This document shows, piece after piece, positions 55,066 to 64,000 of a stretch of 64,000 nucleotides of DNA. The stretch is from CAZDRI01 sp964508055 (GTDB lineage Bacteria; Pseudomonadota; Gammaproteobacteria; PS1; Pseudothioglobaceae): positions 1 through 64,000 of the forward strand of contig CAZDRI010000003.1 in NCBI GenBank assembly GCA_964508055.1. The letters run 5' to 3'. Made by a program: the position numbers and the translations under genes. Numbering within the stretch: the stretch's first letter is position 1; the number at the start of each line of letters is the position of its first letter. The notes beneath the pieces were generated by a model. That model was given only the letters and a program-made list of their open reading frames with translations. It was not told the origin of the DNA and did no database searches.

Positions 55066-56139
55066 TCATAACTCTTTTAAAGCTTGAACAACAGCATCTC
55101 CCATTGTAGAGGTTGTAACAAAATCATCATTATATGCAATGTCTTTGGTTCTATAGCCTTTATCTAAAACTAAATTTACAGAATTTTCTATTTTAGAAGC
55201 AAATCCCTGCATATTTAAAGAATATCTAAACATCATAGCTAAAGATAAAATAGTGGCTATTGGATTTGCTGTATTAGTATCAGCTATATCTGGCGCTGAA
55301 CCATGAATTGGCTCATACATACCAAATCCTCTGCTGTCAAGTGATGCTGAAGGCAACATACCTATTGACCCTGTTAGCATTGCAGCACAATCAGAAAGAA
55401 TATCACCAAACATATTGGTGGTAACAATCACATCAAATTGTTTCGGCTCTCTAATCAGCTGCATAGCGGCATTATCAACATACATATGCGTTAGTTCCAC
55501 TTCTGGATATTCTTTTTGCACATCTATAACCACTTCTCTCCATAGTTCACTTACTTCTAAGACATTTGCTTTATCTACTGAACATAATTTTTTATTGCGT
55601 TTAGATGCTATTTTAAAGGCTGAGTGGGCTATGCGCCTAATTTCACTTTCTTTATACTCTAAAGTATTAAAGCCTATTTTTTCTTTGTTTTCTATGCGAA
55701 TACCTCTAGGCTCACCGAAATAAATACCGCTAGTCAGTTCTCTTACAATCATTAAGTCCAACCCTGCAACTATATCGCTTTTTAGGGTTGAAGCACTTGC
55801 TAGCTGCGGATACAAGACTGCCGGTCTTAGATTAGAAAACAAATCTAACTTCTCTCTTAACCCTAATAATCCTCGTTCTGGTCTTAACTTTCTTGTTAAG
55901 TTATTCCATTTATATCCTCCAACAGCTCCAAGTAAAATAGCATCTGATTTTTTGGCTAAATTTAAAGTTTCACTAGGCAATGGTGAACCTTTTTTATCAT
56001 AAGCATCTCCCCCTATAAGACCTATTTCATAATCAACATCTAATTTATAGTCATTTTTAAGAGTATCTATAATCTTAATAGCTTGCTCTATGATTTCTTT
56101 ACCTACACCATCGCCTGGTAAAATTAAAATCTTAGCCAT
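55066..56139 (-). CDS. leuB: 3-isopropylmalate dehydrogenase LeuB
   Basis: Oxidises and decarboxylates isopropylmalate in leucine synthesis. The 357 residues carry [11 protein letters not shown] at the start, [28 protein letters not shown] with the substrate arginines, [12 protein letters not shown], the metal-binding [16 protein letters not shown] and [16 protein letters not shown]. It lies eight bases behind the peroxiredoxin gene. leuACD are not in the window. Confidence 0.96.
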   Translation of the reverse strand: MAKILILPGDGVGKEIIEQAIKIIDTLKNDYKLDVDYEIGLIGGDAYDKKGSPLPSETLNLAKKSDAILLGAVGGYKWNNLTRKLRPERGLLGLREKLDLFSNLRPAVLYPQLASASTLKSDIVAGLDLMIVRELTSGIYFGEPRGIRIENKEKIGFNTLEYKESEIRRIAHSAFKIASKRNKKLCSVDKANVLEVSELWREVVIDVQKEYPEVELTHMYVDNAAMQLIREPKQFDVIVTTNMFGDILSDCAAMLTGSIGMLPSASLDSRGFGMYEPIHGSAPDIADTNTANPIATILSLAMMFRYSLNMQGFASKIENSVNLVLDKGYRTKDIAYNDDFVTTSTMGDAVVQALKEL

Positions 56140-56147
56140 ATTTAAAA

Positions 56148-56759
56148 TTATAATTCTTCAGAATGCTTTGCTAAATACTGGGCAACTCCTTCAGGAGTAT
56201 CTTTCATACCTTCATCACCTTTGTTCCAACCAGCTGGACATACTTCACCATATTCTTCATTAAATTGTAAAGCATCTACCATTCTTATCATTTCATCTAC
56301 ATTTCTTCCTAATGGTAAATCATTAACTACTTGGTGTCTTACAACAAAATCTTTATCTATCAAAAAAGATGCTCTTAGTGCGATACCTGCTGGATGCATA
56401 ATTCCATAAGCCTTGCCAATCTTATGATTAACATCGGCAATTAATGGAAAATCTATTTTTCCTAAACCTCCATCTTTAGGTGCAACATTTCTCCACGCAT
56501 TATGAGTAAATTGAGAGTCTATTGAAACTCCAATAATTTCTACTCCTCTATCTTTAAAAGCTGCCACCCTATGATGGTGGGCTAAAATCTCTGAAGGGCA
56601 AACAAAAGTAAAATCTAATGGGTAAAAGAAAATAACAATATGTTTGCCTTTTAGACTTGATAATTTAAAGTCATCAACTATTGTTCCATCTGCTAAAACA
56701 GCCGCCGCTGTAAAATCAGGTGCTTGCTCTGCTACTAAAACTTTCATTTTTTTGCTCAT
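56148..56759 (-). CDS. Typical 2-Cys peroxiredoxin (AhpC/Prx1 type)
   Basis: Reduces hydrogen peroxide and organic peroxides. The 203 residues have the peroxidatic Cys54 in DFTFVCPSE and the resolving Cys near 175 in GEVCPAGW, with [13 protein letters not shown] and the YF-type tail ([14 protein letters not shown], no YF motif seen) between and after. It matches the typical 2-Cys Prx group rather than AhpC with an AhpF partner. A Shine-Dalgarno AAGGA lies upstream, and a 7-1-7 palindrome at 56787-56801 overlaps the probable -10. Confidence 0.93.
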   Translation of the reverse strand: MSKKMKVLVAEQAPDFTAAAVLADGTIVDDFKLSSLKGKHIVIFFYPLDFTFVCPSEILAHHHRVAAFKDRGVEIIGVSIDSQFTHNAWRNVAPKDGGLGKIDFPLIADVNHKIGKAYGIMHPAGIALRASFLIDKDFVVRHQVVNDLPLGRNVDEMIRMVDALQFNEEYGEVCPAGWNKGDEGMKDTPEGVAQYLAKHSEEL

Positions 56760-56786
56760 TATTTATTGTCCTTATGAAATAAAAGC

Positions 56787-56801
56787 ATTGTATTATACAA
56801 T
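56787..56801. promoter_or_regulatory. 7-1-7 palindrome upstream of the peroxiredoxin gene
   Basis: ATTGTAT and ATACAAT flank a single T and form a perfect 15-bp dyad. On the minus strand it includes TATAAT, a likely -10 for the peroxiredoxin gene, about 30 bases before its start. The 7-1-7 layout is that of Fur-family operators such as PerR boxes. It could equally be chance in an AT-rich spacer. Confidence 0.4.
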
Positions 56802-56853
56802 AATGCTTTACTTGCTCGGTAAAATAAGGTTATTTTTAAAAAGTTAAAAATCT

Positions 56854-58242
56854 ATGTTAAAAGTTTATAACACTAGCAGTAAGAAAAAAGAAAAATTTAT
56901 ACCTATAGATCCAAACAATATAAAAATATATGTGTGTGGTATGACAGTTTATGACTATTGTCACATTGGTCATGCTAGAGTTTTAGTGATGTTTGATGTT
57001 ATTGTAAGACATTTAAAAAGATGTTATAAAAATGTAACATATGTGCGCAATATAACAGATATTGACGATAAAATCATCAATTGTGCTAATAAAAACAAAG
57101 AAGATATTTTTTCTTTAACTAAAAGATTTATTGCAGAAATGCATAAAGATGAAAAGTCTTTAGCCATTAATCCTCCTGATATTGAACCAAAAGCTACTGA
57201 TTATGTTGATCAAATGTTATACCTAATAAAATCATTACAAGATAACAATTTAGCTTATAAAGCTGATAATGGAGATATTTATTTTTCAGTGCGGAATTTT
57301 AAAAAGTACGGCAAATTGGCTAACAAAACTTTAGATGAGTTAAAATCTGGAGCAAGGGTAGATATTGACAGCACTAAATTAGACCCATTAGATTTTGTGT
57401 TATGGAAGTCAGCCAAACCAAATGAACCTAGTTGGTCGTCTCCATGGGGAAAAGGACGTCCAGGTTGGCATATTGAGTGTTCAGCTATGTCTACTCACCT
57501 TCTTGGCAATAATTTTGATATTCACGGCGGAGGTGCTGATTTAATATTTCCCCATCACGAAAATGAAATAGCACAATCTGAAGGAGCCCATGGAGGCAAG
57601 TTTGTTAATTATTGGATACACGTAGGTTTTGTAAATATTAATAATGAAAAAATGTCTAAATCATTAAATAATTTTTTTACTATTAGAGACATTTTAAAAA
57701 GTTATTCTGGTGAAGTTTTGCGTTATTTTATAATTAGTTCACATTATAGAAGCCCTCTTAATTTTAATGATAGTAATTTAAAATCAGCACAATCGGCTCT
57801 TACTAAGCTTTATATTGCAATAAAAGACCTATCTGCTGATGAAGCTAGTATGAATGAAATCTCACAGCAATATGATTATGAATATAAGTTTATAAATGCA
57901 TTAAATGATGACTTTAATACTCCAATTGCTATATCAATCTTATTTGAAATAGCAAAAGAAATTAATAAAAATCGTGTCAATGACATTGCAAAAGCTAGCG
58001 CATTAGCAAGGTTACTAATAATTTTAGGAGGTTATATTGGTATTTTACAGACGGATGTCAACACATTTTTAAAGCAAGGCATCCTCCTTGCTGATGCTGA
58101 AATAGAAAGAAAAATAGCTGAAAGAAATAAAGCTAGAAAAAATAAAGACTTTGCACTGTCAGACAAAATTAGGGATGAACTTAAGAGTAAAAATATTGCA
58201 TTAGAAGATAACCCAACAGGCACGAGTTGGCGTAGGTTATAA
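56854..58242 (+). CDS. cysS: Cysteinyl-tRNA synthetase CysS
   Basis: Charges tRNA-Cys. The 462-residue class I synthetase shows a zinc Cys in VCGMTVYD, the HIGH motif at 37-40, a zinc site continued by GRPGWHIECSAMS and GGGADLIFPHHENE, and KMSKS near 265-269. The length is normal. It is divergent from the peroxiredoxin gene across 94 bp and followed by the repeat-bearing spacer before rpoD. Confidence 0.96.
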   Translation: MLKVYNTSSKKKEKFIPIDPNNIKIYVCGMTVYDYCHIGHARVLVMFDVIVRHLKRCYKNVTYVRNITDIDDKIINCANKNKEDIFSLTKRFIAEMHKDEKSLAINPPDIEPKATDYVDQMLYLIKSLQDNNLAYKADNGDIYFSVRNFKKYGKLANKTLDELKSGARVDIDSTKLDPLDFVLWKSAKPNEPSWSSPWGKGRPGWHIECSAMSTHLLGNNFDIHGGGADLIFPHHENEIAQSEGAHGGKFVNYWIHVGFVNINNEKMSKSLNNFFTIRDILKSYSGEVLRYFIISSHYRSPLNFNDSNLKSAQSALTKLYIAIKDLSADEASMNEISQQYDYEYKFINALNDDFNTPIAISILFEIAKEINKNRVNDIAKASALARLLIILGGYIGILQTDVNTFLKQGILLADAEIERKIAERNKARKNKDFALSDKIRDELKSKNIALEDNPTGTSWRRL

Positions 58243-58335
58243 AATAAAAGTTAAGACGAGTCAAATTTGTGTCGTGTTTTTGGGTATGTGAAGTACATAA
58301 AAAGAGTGTTGCAAAATGTAAAAAGCACGTTATTA

Positions 58336-58449
58336 CAACATCTTTACCCAAGTTATTTGTATGAGGAAGGGGAGCAAAACCAATAAGTTACTGCAACAAT
58401 GTTCCTCCCCTTCCTCAAACTCCATCCCCAATAAGCTGTTTTGCAATAG
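58336..58449. repeat. Dispersed intergenic repeat with long-stem inverted arms
   Basis: GAGGAAGGGGAG (58363-58374) and CTCCCCTTCCTC (58405-58416) form an exact 12-bp inverted repeat, extended to 13 by a flanking T/A pair. Bases 58413-58449 are the exact reverse complement of 9205-9241. Bases 58336-58368 match 6659-6690 with mismatches, and 51607-51636 resembles the right arm. The 284-bp cysS-rpoD spacer has no gene. It behaves like a decayed miniature element or a structured intergenic repeat family. Confidence 0.65.
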
Positions 58450-58486
58450 TCTTATAAAGTTTAGCTAATTTTTTAATAATTATAGG

Positions 58487-58492
58487 TATAAT
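58487..58492 (+). promoter_or_regulatory. Probable -10 of rpoD
   Basis: TATAAT lies 34 bases before the rpoD start, just after the repeat element. The -35 region is weak (an AT-rich GCTAAT at 58464-58469, 17 bases upstream). Motif-based call. Confidence 0.4.
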
Positions 58493-58526
58493 TGCGTTTC
58501 TTATATTTTTTTACTATTTTAAGTGT

Positions 58527-60308
58527 ATGGACCCATCAGAATCTAAATACAAAAAAGCTATTCAAGATTTAATTAAGTTAGGTGAAGAACAAGGATATTT
58601 AACATTTGAAGAAATTAACGATATTATCCCTGAAGAACTGCTTACTGAAGAGCAATTAGAAGCAGTTGTCTCAATTTTAGAAGAACTTGATATTACAGTG
58701 TCAGAAGAACCGCCTGATGCTGACACATTAATTGTTGAGTCAGGAGCAAAAGCTCAAAGCAATAGTGCAGATGCTGCACTTGCTGCACTTGCTGCACTTG
58801 ATTCTGAGTTTGGACGCACTACAGATCCAGTTAGAATGTATATGCGTGAAATGGGGGTGGTAGATTTATTAGAGCACTCTGATGAAATACGCATAGCTAA
58901 AAAAATAGAAGAAAATATCTATAAAATGATGCGAGGCATTACTCTTTTCCCTGAAACAGTTGAGCTATTCTTTAAAGCATATCTACGCTTAGAAGAAGGC
59001 AAATGTAAGATGACTGATGTTGTTATTGGCTATAAAGGTGATGAGATTGAAAGCATAGAAGATACCAATAAAGCAAATGAAGATGAATTTTTAGAGGGGC
59101 AAGAATATACTGGACCTGATGTCTATGAAATTGAAACTAGAGTAGAAATAATTAAAAAAAATTACAAAAATTATCAAGATACTATTAAAAAACATGGCTA
59201 TCTTTATAGTAAAACAAAAGAAACAAGAATTAAATTAGCTGAAAGTCTAACTGAGCTTAGATTATCTCCAAAATTAGTTACTACAATGATGGGCACCATA
59301 TCTCTAGTTATTAGAGATGTAAAAAATGAAGAAAAAATAATTATGAATGAGTGTCTTAATGCTGGCATGAAAAGAAAAGATTTTTTTGAATTATTTATTA
59401 ATAATGAAACTAATTTAAATTGGCTTAAAAATAGTAAGATTGATAAAAAAGTATTTGATAATATTGATGATTCTAAAATTTATTATTCACAAAAAAGGCT
59501 ATTAGACATAGAACAAGGAGTATTCCTTACTATAGCAGAATTAAAAGAATTAAATAAAGTTGCTTGTAGAGGAGATAGGCACGCTAAGAAATATAAAAGA
59601 GAAATGATAGAGGCTAACTTACGTCTTGTTATTTCAATTGCCAAGAAATACGCCAATAGAGGCTTACAGTTTTTAGATTTAATACAAGAAGGCAATGTTG
59701 GCCTTATGAAAGCTGTTGATAAGTTTGAATATCGTAGAGGGTATAAATTCTCTACTTATGCTACTTGGTGGATTCGGCAAGCTATCACAAGGTCTATCGC
59801 TGACCAAGCTAGGACTATTCGTATCCCTGTGCATATGATAGAAACAATTAACAAATTGAATAGAGTGCAAAGAACATTACTGCAAAAATTTGGTCGTGAT
59901 GCTACCCCTGAAGAGTTAGCTGAAGAAATGGAAATATCAGAAGACAAGGTCCGTAAAATATTGAAAATAGCAAAAGAGCCATTGTCTATGGAAACCCCTA
60001 TAGGTGATGATGAAGATTCTCATATAGGTGATTTTATTGAAGATACCACGCTATCGCTTCCTTTAGATAGCACTACTAAAGAAAGTTTAAAAGAAACTAC
60101 TAAAAGCCTGCTAGAAAATTTATCATTAAGAGAAGCTAAAGTATTAAAAATGCGTTTTGGAATAGATATGAATAATGATCACACTTTAGAAGAAGTCGGT
60201 AAACAATTTGATGTTACTAGAGAAAGAATTCGTCAAATTGAATCAAAAGCTTTACGTAAACTAAGGCACCCTTCAAGGGCATATAAATTACAAAGTTTTT
60301 TAGAATGA
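58527..60308 (+). CDS. rpoD: RNA polymerase primary sigma factor RpoD
   Basis: Housekeeping sigma-70 factor. The 593 residues have region 1.1 (about 1-75), region 1.2 ([11 protein letters not shown]), a non-conserved insert, regions 2.1-2.4 ([36 protein letters not shown] in several parts, [10 protein letters not shown]), region 3 and region 4 ([21 protein letters not shown]). A 9-bp tandem repeat (GCTGCACTT three times, 58773-58799) encodes AALAALAAL in the linker after region 1.1. The tRNA gene follows five bases after the stop. dnaG, the common upstream neighbour, is absent. Confidence 0.97.
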   Translation: MDPSESKYKKAIQDLIKLGEEQGYLTFEEINDIIPEELLTEEQLEAVVSILEELDITVSEEPPDADTLIVESGAKAQSNSADAALAALAALDSEFGRTTDPVRMYMREMGVVDLLEHSDEIRIAKKIEENIYKMMRGITLFPETVELFFKAYLRLEEGKCKMTDVVIGYKGDEIESIEDTNKANEDEFLEGQEYTGPDVYEIETRVEIIKKNYKNYQDTIKKHGYLYSKTKETRIKLAESLTELRLSPKLVTTMMGTISLVIRDVKNEEKIIMNECLNAGMKRKDFFELFINNETNLNWLKNSKIDKKVFDNIDDSKIYYSQKRLLDIEQGVFLTIAELKELNKVACRGDRHAKKYKREMIEANLRLVISIAKKYANRGLQFLDLIQEGNVGLMKAVDKFEYRRGYKFSTYATWWIRQAITRSIADQARTIRIPVHMIETINKLNRVQRTLLQKFGRDATPEELAEEMEISEDKVRKILKIAKEPLSMETPIGDDEDSHIGDFIEDTTLSLPLDSTTKESLKETTKSLLENLSLREAKVLKMRFGIDMNNDHTLEEVGKQFDVTRERIRQIESKALRKLRHPSRAYKLQSFLE

Positions 60309-60313
60309 TATTT

Positions 60314-60390
60314 GGGCCTATAGCTCAGCTGGTTAGAGCAGTCGACTCATAATCGATTGGTCGTAGGTTCGAGTCCTACTAGGCCCACCA
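60314..60390 (+). tRNA. tRNA-Ile (CAU, modified to lysidine)
   Basis: A 77-base cloverleaf with encoded CCA. The acceptor stem GGGCCTA pairs with TAGGCCC, the D arm is GCTCAGCTGGTTAGAGC, the anticodon stem-loop GTCGA-CTCATAA-TCGAT shows anticodon CAT, and the T arm is GTAGG-TTCGAGT-CCTAC. The CTCATAA loop with GTCGA arms fits the tRNA-Ile2 that is read as AUA after lysidine modification by TilS, rather than elongator or initiator Met. It lies between rpoD and cysQ with no room for its own promoter or terminator. Confidence 0.93.
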
Positions 60391-60406
60391 AACAATTTTA
60401 TTTAAT

Positions 60407-61192
60407 ATGTTTCCAGAATTAATAACATCATTACTTAATATAGCACAATCCGGAGGCAAGGAAATATTAACAAGTTACAAAAAAGACATTACAGTAAAAA
60501 TCAAAAAAGATAAAACCCCTTTAACCATCGCTGATAAAAACTCAAATACTGTTATCATTAAAAGCCTTAGCGAACTAACTCCTAATATACCAATAATTTC
60601 AGAAGAAAATGATATAGAAAATTATAATATACGCAAAAATTGGCATAGTTACTGGCTTGTTGACCCATTAGATGGAACTAGGGATTTTATAAACCAAACG
60701 GGCGACTTTACAATAAATATAGCTCTAATAGAAAACAATAGACCTATATTTGGCCTACTTTATGCTCCAGCAAAAAATGTTTATTATTATGCCTATAGTG
60801 GAGGAGGTGCTTTTAAAAAAAAGAATAACTTAATAAATAAAATAAACATTAATAAAAATCCTAATAATATAATTAAAGTATTGGTTGGAAATTATTCTTT
60901 AAAGAGTAAAAAACTACAAAACTTCTTAAATAATTCCTTAGATAAATTTGAAGTTTTTGAAATAGGTTCAGCTTTAAAATTTGCTTATTTGGCAGAAGGA
61001 AAATATGATCTTTATCCACGATTTGGCACCTGTTGTGAGTGGGATACTGCGGCTGGGGTATGTATTTTAGAACAAGCTGGAGGAAAAGTATTAGATACAA
61101 ATGGAAATAAACTTTTTTATAATATGCAAGATAGCATTATAAGCCCAAACTTTTTTGCTATAGCCAATAAGAATATAAATCTAACTTTTTAA
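60407..61192 (+). CDS. cysQ: 3'(2'),5'-bisphosphate nucleotidase CysQ
   Basis: Removes 3'-phosphate from PAP, the by-product of sulfate assimilation and some transfer reactions. The 261 residues carry the metal and substrate motifs ISEEND, DPLDGTRDFI, the inositol monophosphatase-fold stretch GTCCEWDTAAGVCIL, and FTINIALIENNRPIFGLLYAPA. It begins 16 bases after the tRNA. The CysQ label fits the family; a broader inositol monophosphatase activity cannot be ruled out. Confidence 0.9.
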   Translation: MFPELITSLLNIAQSGGKEILTSYKKDITVKIKKDKTPLTIADKNSNTVIIKSLSELTPNIPIISEENDIENYNIRKNWHSYWLVDPLDGTRDFINQTGDFTINIALIENNRPIFGLLYAPAKNVYYYAYSGGGAFKKKNNLINKININKNPNNIIKVLVGNYSLKSKKLQNFLNNSLDKFEVFEIGSALKFAYLAEGKYDLYPRFGTCCEWDTAAGVCILEQAGGKVLDTNGNKLFYNMQDSIISPNFFAIANKNINLTF

Positions 61193-61437
61193 TTAAGCCT
61201 ATAAATTAAGCTATAAGACATAAGAGAATTATTGAAATATAAACTTCACCCCAACATAGCTATATTCTGGCTTAATAACAATATTTCATCTAACCTGAAT
61301 AATTTACAACTTATTGATTTAAGTAAATAAAATAAAAAATACACTAACAAACAAAAAAAGTAGAATTGTTTTTATAAATTGGCTTTTAAAAACAACTTTT
61401 TATTGAATTTATACTTAATGCAGGAGTCTCATATTGG
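61193..61437. other. Spacer between cysQ and amiC
   Basis: A 245-bp spacer between convergent genes. A 9-bp inverted repeat, TTGTTTTTA (61366-61374) with TAAAAACAA (61387-61395), could be a weak hairpin, but a clean T-tract is missing on either strand. No small gene or promoter is supported. Confidence 0.3.
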
Positions 61438-62541
61438 CTAATTTTTAAAATAATCTTTTACGCCTTTAAAAATAGCTTCTGCTATTTTTAGTTGATGCCT
61501 ATTATCTCTAAGGCGCTTTTCTTCTTTTAAATTTGATATAAAAGCTGTCTCTACTAAAACAGAGGGAATAGTTGGAGCTTTAAGAACTACAAAACTTGCT
61601 TTTTGAGGTCTTTTCTTATGCAATCTCCCTATTTTTTTTAAATATTTTAATATTTTTTGGGCAAGGTTTTTACTTTGATTATCTTTGTCTACTTTTGAAA
61701 AGTCCCAAAGTATTGAATTTAAATTTTTATCACCACTTATATCAAGGCCTACTCCACCAAATATATCTGAAGCATTTTGACTCATGCGCAATTTTTTTGC
61801 AAAAGGGGTTTCATCGCCTTTTTTTGACAAAGTGTAAACAGAAGCTCCTTTAGCACTTCTCCTTTTAACAGCATCAGCATGGATTGAAATAAACAAATCA
61901 GCATTTGATTGTTGGGCTAATCTTACTCTTTTAACAAGAGGTATGTAATAATCTCCCTTTCTAGAAAGTATGGCTTTATATTCAGTTGATGAATTTATTA
62001 TATTTTTTAGTTTTTTAGCAATTTTTAATACTATGTTTTTTTCTAAAGACTTATAATATCCTATAGCTCCAGGGTCTTCACCACCATGCCCTGCATCTAT
62101 CATAATTATTTTTTTATCTGTATCTTTTTTTATCTTCTTTGTAATAGTGACTTTATCAGACAAATCTACGATTATCCTGTAATGAGTGTAATGTTTATTT
62201 GGAGCTAAGGTAAATGACTTTACTTTAAAATCTTTGCTACTATCAATTACTATTCTTAGTTTCTTTTCATAGTTGCCACTGCGGATTTTATTTATTCTTT
62301 TGTCTCTATATTTAAGTTTATTTAAAGCTTTTTTAGTTAAATAAGCTCTCTCAATATCTACTACTATTCTATTAGGATTTGTTAGTTTGAATATTTTATA
62401 TTTTGCACCTTTTTTTACATCAAAAACTACTCTTGTATGGTCTGGGGCATTCCAAAATCTTAAATCATATACATTAATATTTCCAATAGCAAAGTTAGAA
62501 TTTATTATAAGAATAAAAAATATTATTAGTTTTTTATGCAC
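61438..62541 (-). CDS. amiC: N-acetylmuramoyl-L-alanine amidase AmiC (AMIN domain)
   Basis: Splits daughter-cell septal peptidoglycan. The 367 residues start with a signal peptide (about 1-20), then an AMIN domain (about 25-130, VYDLRFWNAPDHTRVVFDV) that targets the septum. The zinc amidase domain follows, with IDAGHGGEDPGAIG, ISIHADAV and the second Glu in VLVETAFISN. It overlaps tsaE by 16 bases; tsaE-amiC is the normal gammaproteobacterial order. Confidence 0.94.
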   Translation of the reverse strand: MHKKLIIFFILIINSNFAIGNINVYDLRFWNAPDHTRVVFDVKKGAKYKIFKLTNPNRIVVDIERAYLTKKALNKLKYRDKRINKIRSGNYEKKLRIVIDSSKDFKVKSFTLAPNKHYTHYRIIVDLSDKVTITKKIKKDTDKKIIMIDAGHGGEDPGAIGYYKSLEKNIVLKIAKKLKNIINSSTEYKAILSRKGDYYIPLVKRVRLAQQSNADLFISIHADAVKRRSAKGASVYTLSKKGDETPFAKKLRMSQNASDIFGGVGLDISGDKNLNSILWDFSKVDKDNQSKNLAQKILKYLKKIGRLHKKRPQKASFVVLKAPTIPSVLVETAFISNLKEEKRLRDNRHQLKIAEAIFKGVKDYFKN

Positions 62542-62984
62542 TGTAATAAATCCTTAGCATATTCACTTTTAGTTTCAATATTTAGGCTACTGCTATCATC
62601 TTTGATATTTACAACAATATCTGGTTTTAAAATAAATGCTAAGCCTAAATTGTGCCATTCTATAAGTTGGGCGTAAATATTATATTCATAATCACGAATA
62701 CCTATTAGCTCTAATTCTTCTGGGTCATTAATACGATATAGGTCAAAATGATAGATATTTATATCATCTTTTGTATAACTTTCTACGATAGTATAAGTAG
62801 GGCTTTTTACCTTATCAAATCCAAAATACTTAATAAACCCCCTTGCAAAGCAGGTTTTACCAACCCCTAAATTACCGTTTAGATAAATAACTAAAGGTTT
62901 TAGATTTTTCATCCAGCATTCAGCTAGTTTTGCTCCTGTATCTAAAGTGTCTTTTTCAGAATTTAATTTTATAAGTTTATTCAA
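62526..62984 (-). CDS. tsaE: tRNA threonylcarbamoyladenosine biosynthesis ATPase TsaE
   Basis: Member of the TsaBDE complex that makes the t6A modification next to tRNA anticodons. The 152 residues have the P-loop GNLGVGKT at 37-44, KSPTYTIVESY and the Walker-B-like NIYHFDLYRINDPEELELIG. It overlaps the antiporter by four bases and amiC by 16, so the three genes are coupled. Confidence 0.95.
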   Translation of the reverse strand: MNKLIKLNSEKDTLDTGAKLAECWMKNLKPLVIYLNGNLGVGKTCFARGFIKYFGFDKVKSPTYTIVESYTKDDINIYHFDLYRINDPEELELIGIRDYEYNIYAQLIEWHNLGLAFILKPDIVVNIKDDSSSLNIETKSEYAKDLLQCIKN

Positions 62985-63937
62985 GATAATAGATATAAAT
63001 AAAAAGTAAAAACAATTAATAATATTGCACCATCAACACGGCATATAGTATATTTTTTATGAATATTAAAAGAAAGCATAAATAACAATACAGTTAATAA
63101 AAACATAATTGGGTAATCTCTATCAATTATTTTTGCATTAATTGGTCCAGGACTTACAATTGCCGGTATTGATAATACCGCCAAAGTATTAAATAAATTA
63201 GAGCCAATAATGTTACCAACTATCATATCATGCTGTTTTTTAAGTGCCGCTGATATAGATACTGCTAATTCTGGCAGACTGGTTCCAAATGCAATTATTG
63301 TAAGACCTATAATTAAATCAGGTACTCCTAATAATTGAGCAAGAGTTTTGCCTCCCCACACTGTAATATTAGCACTTACCAATAAAATAACTAAACTTAT
63401 TAATAATTTAATCCATATTATTAAAGGTTTTTCTTTTTTTTCTGCTATTGTTTCTTTTAAAAGGTTTTCAAATTCGTGATGTCCAGGTTTTTTTGCTTGA
63501 ATAAAACTATATGTTAAAAACATTGCTAAAAAAAATAATAAGATTACCCCGTCTAAAATTCCAAGATTTAAATCTAATAATAATATCCAAGATACTGAAG
63601 AGACAAATATTAAAAAGACCCATTCCTTTTTTAAAATGTTTTGGGCTACTTTTACAGGGGCTAATATAGCTGTTATCCCTAATACTAAAGAAATATTAAA
63701 GATATTAGAGCCAATAGCGTTACCTATACTGATTCCTTTATTACCTTGGTATGCAGCAAAACCAGAAACAATTATCTCTGGAGCTGAAGTGCCAAAACCA
63801 AAAATCAATAGTCCAATAATTAAAGGAGATATATTTAATAAAGTTGCAATTTTTGCTCCATTTTTAGTAAACTCATCAGCACTATATACTAATAAAGCTA
63901 TTCCAAATATTAAAGCTAAAGTGGCAAGAAACATCAA
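62981..63937 (-). CDS. Calcium/sodium antiporter of the CaCA family (YrbG-like)
   Basis: A 318-residue inner-membrane exchanger with ten hydrophobic segments in two homologous halves. The alpha repeats are visible: FGTSAPEIIVSGFAAY with GNAIGSNIFN in the first half, and AFGTSLPELAVSISAAL with GNIIGSNLFN in the second. Ion choice (Ca2+, Na+ or K+) cannot be read from this. It heads the amiC-tsaE run; the next gene is divergent. Confidence 0.93.
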   Translation of the reverse strand: MMFLATLALIFGIALLVYSADEFTKNGAKIATLLNISPLIIGLLIFGFGTSAPEIIVSGFAAYQGNKGISIGNAIGSNIFNISLVLGITAILAPVKVAQNILKKEWVFLIFVSSVSWILLLDLNLGILDGVILLFFLAMFLTYSFIQAKKPGHHEFENLLKETIAEKKEKPLIIWIKLLISLVILLVSANITVWGGKTLAQLLGVPDLIIGLTIIAFGTSLPELAVSISAALKKQHDMIVGNIIGSNLFNTLAVLSIPAIVSPGPINAKIIDRDYPIMFLLTVLLFMLSFNIHKKYTICRVDGAILLIVFTFYLYLLS

Positions 63938-63975
63938 AAAACCTAAAAAATAAATAAATTATATATAAATTTAAT

Positions 63976-64000
63976 ATGAATATCCTTATTACTAGACCTG
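63976..64000 (+). CDS. hemD: Probable uroporphyrinogen-III synthase start, cut by the window
   Basis: ATG at 63976 opens MNILITRP before the window ends. That start is typical of HemD, which makes uroporphyrinogen III for heme and siroheme. Only eight codons are visible, so this is a guess from a short but characteristic N-terminus. Confidence 0.4.

Noticed and set aside
61366..61395. 9-bp inverted repeat as a terminator between cysQ and amiC
   Set aside because: Composed almost only of A and T, 12-base loop and no clean T-tract; noted only as spacer content.
1..64000. CRISPR arrays, rRNA genes, toxin-antitoxin pairs and secretion systems
   Set aside because: Searched by eye; no regularly spaced direct repeats of CRISPR size, no rRNA-like stretches and no recognisable pairs or clusters were found.

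Overview
The window is a 64 kb piece of an AT-rich gammaproteobacterial chromosome, almost fully coding. The gene set points to a sulfur-oxidising, CO2-fixing lineage close to the SUP05/Thioglobaceae clade, which includes free-living forms and bivalve symbionts. The signs are a form II RuBisCO with a divergent CbbR, a cytochrome bc1 operon, a cbb3-oxidase assembly gene (ccoS), molybdopterin genes, and gammaproteobacterial markers (sspAB, yggX, smg, UPF0149, DUF4202). The placement is an inference from gene content and base composition. No sulfur-oxidation genes lie in the window.

Layout. 1-3.1 kb is the accessory part: relics of a Mu-like phage (a gpG-like late fragment, a LexA-type repressor divergent from a Ner-like gene and a truncated transposase start, and candidate end repeats), with a signal-peptide protein of unknown function and a truncated nuclease-like gene. 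3.3-6.6 kb is a minus-strand run rarA-crcB-moaA-moaD-moaE. 6.8-9.2 kb holds cbbM and cbbR back to back. 9.2-14.9 kb has mscS, plsY, a folB-folK fusion, rsmE, DUF4202, ispF, ispD, a frame-disrupted ftsB and a small membrane protein. 15.2-16.8 kb is a compact type II restriction-modification cassette running into purL. 21.2-31.8 kb is an eleven-gene minus-strand envelope run (hslU, DUF971, rseP, bamA, skp, lpxD, fabZ, lpxA, murJ, yggX, gmk).

31.9-41.3 kb has dapF, ccoS, ibaG, topA, smg, dprA, rpmH-rnpA-yidD-yidC, pyrB and a UPF0149 gene. 41.3-44.9 kb is petABC-sspA-sspB. 44.9-54.3 kb has bioD, pyrD, gltB, ampD-kdsC-ogt, a truncated glycosyltransferase start and a flippase-like membrane protein. 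54.3-64 kb has truA, leuB, a 2-Cys peroxiredoxin, cysS, rpoD, tRNA-Ile(CAU), cysQ, amiC, tsaE, a CaCA antiporter and the first codons of a probable hemD.

Most of the window is housekeeping. I did not find a convincing undescribed multi-gene system. The most useful leads are the ftsB poly-A frame break, the divergent IspF, the dispersed intergenic repeat with an exact 37-bp copy 49 kb away, the Mu-like early region with paired end repeats, the restriction cassette with a 46-codon gene between methylase and nuclease, and a Fur-family-like 7-1-7 palindrome upstream of the peroxiredoxin gene.
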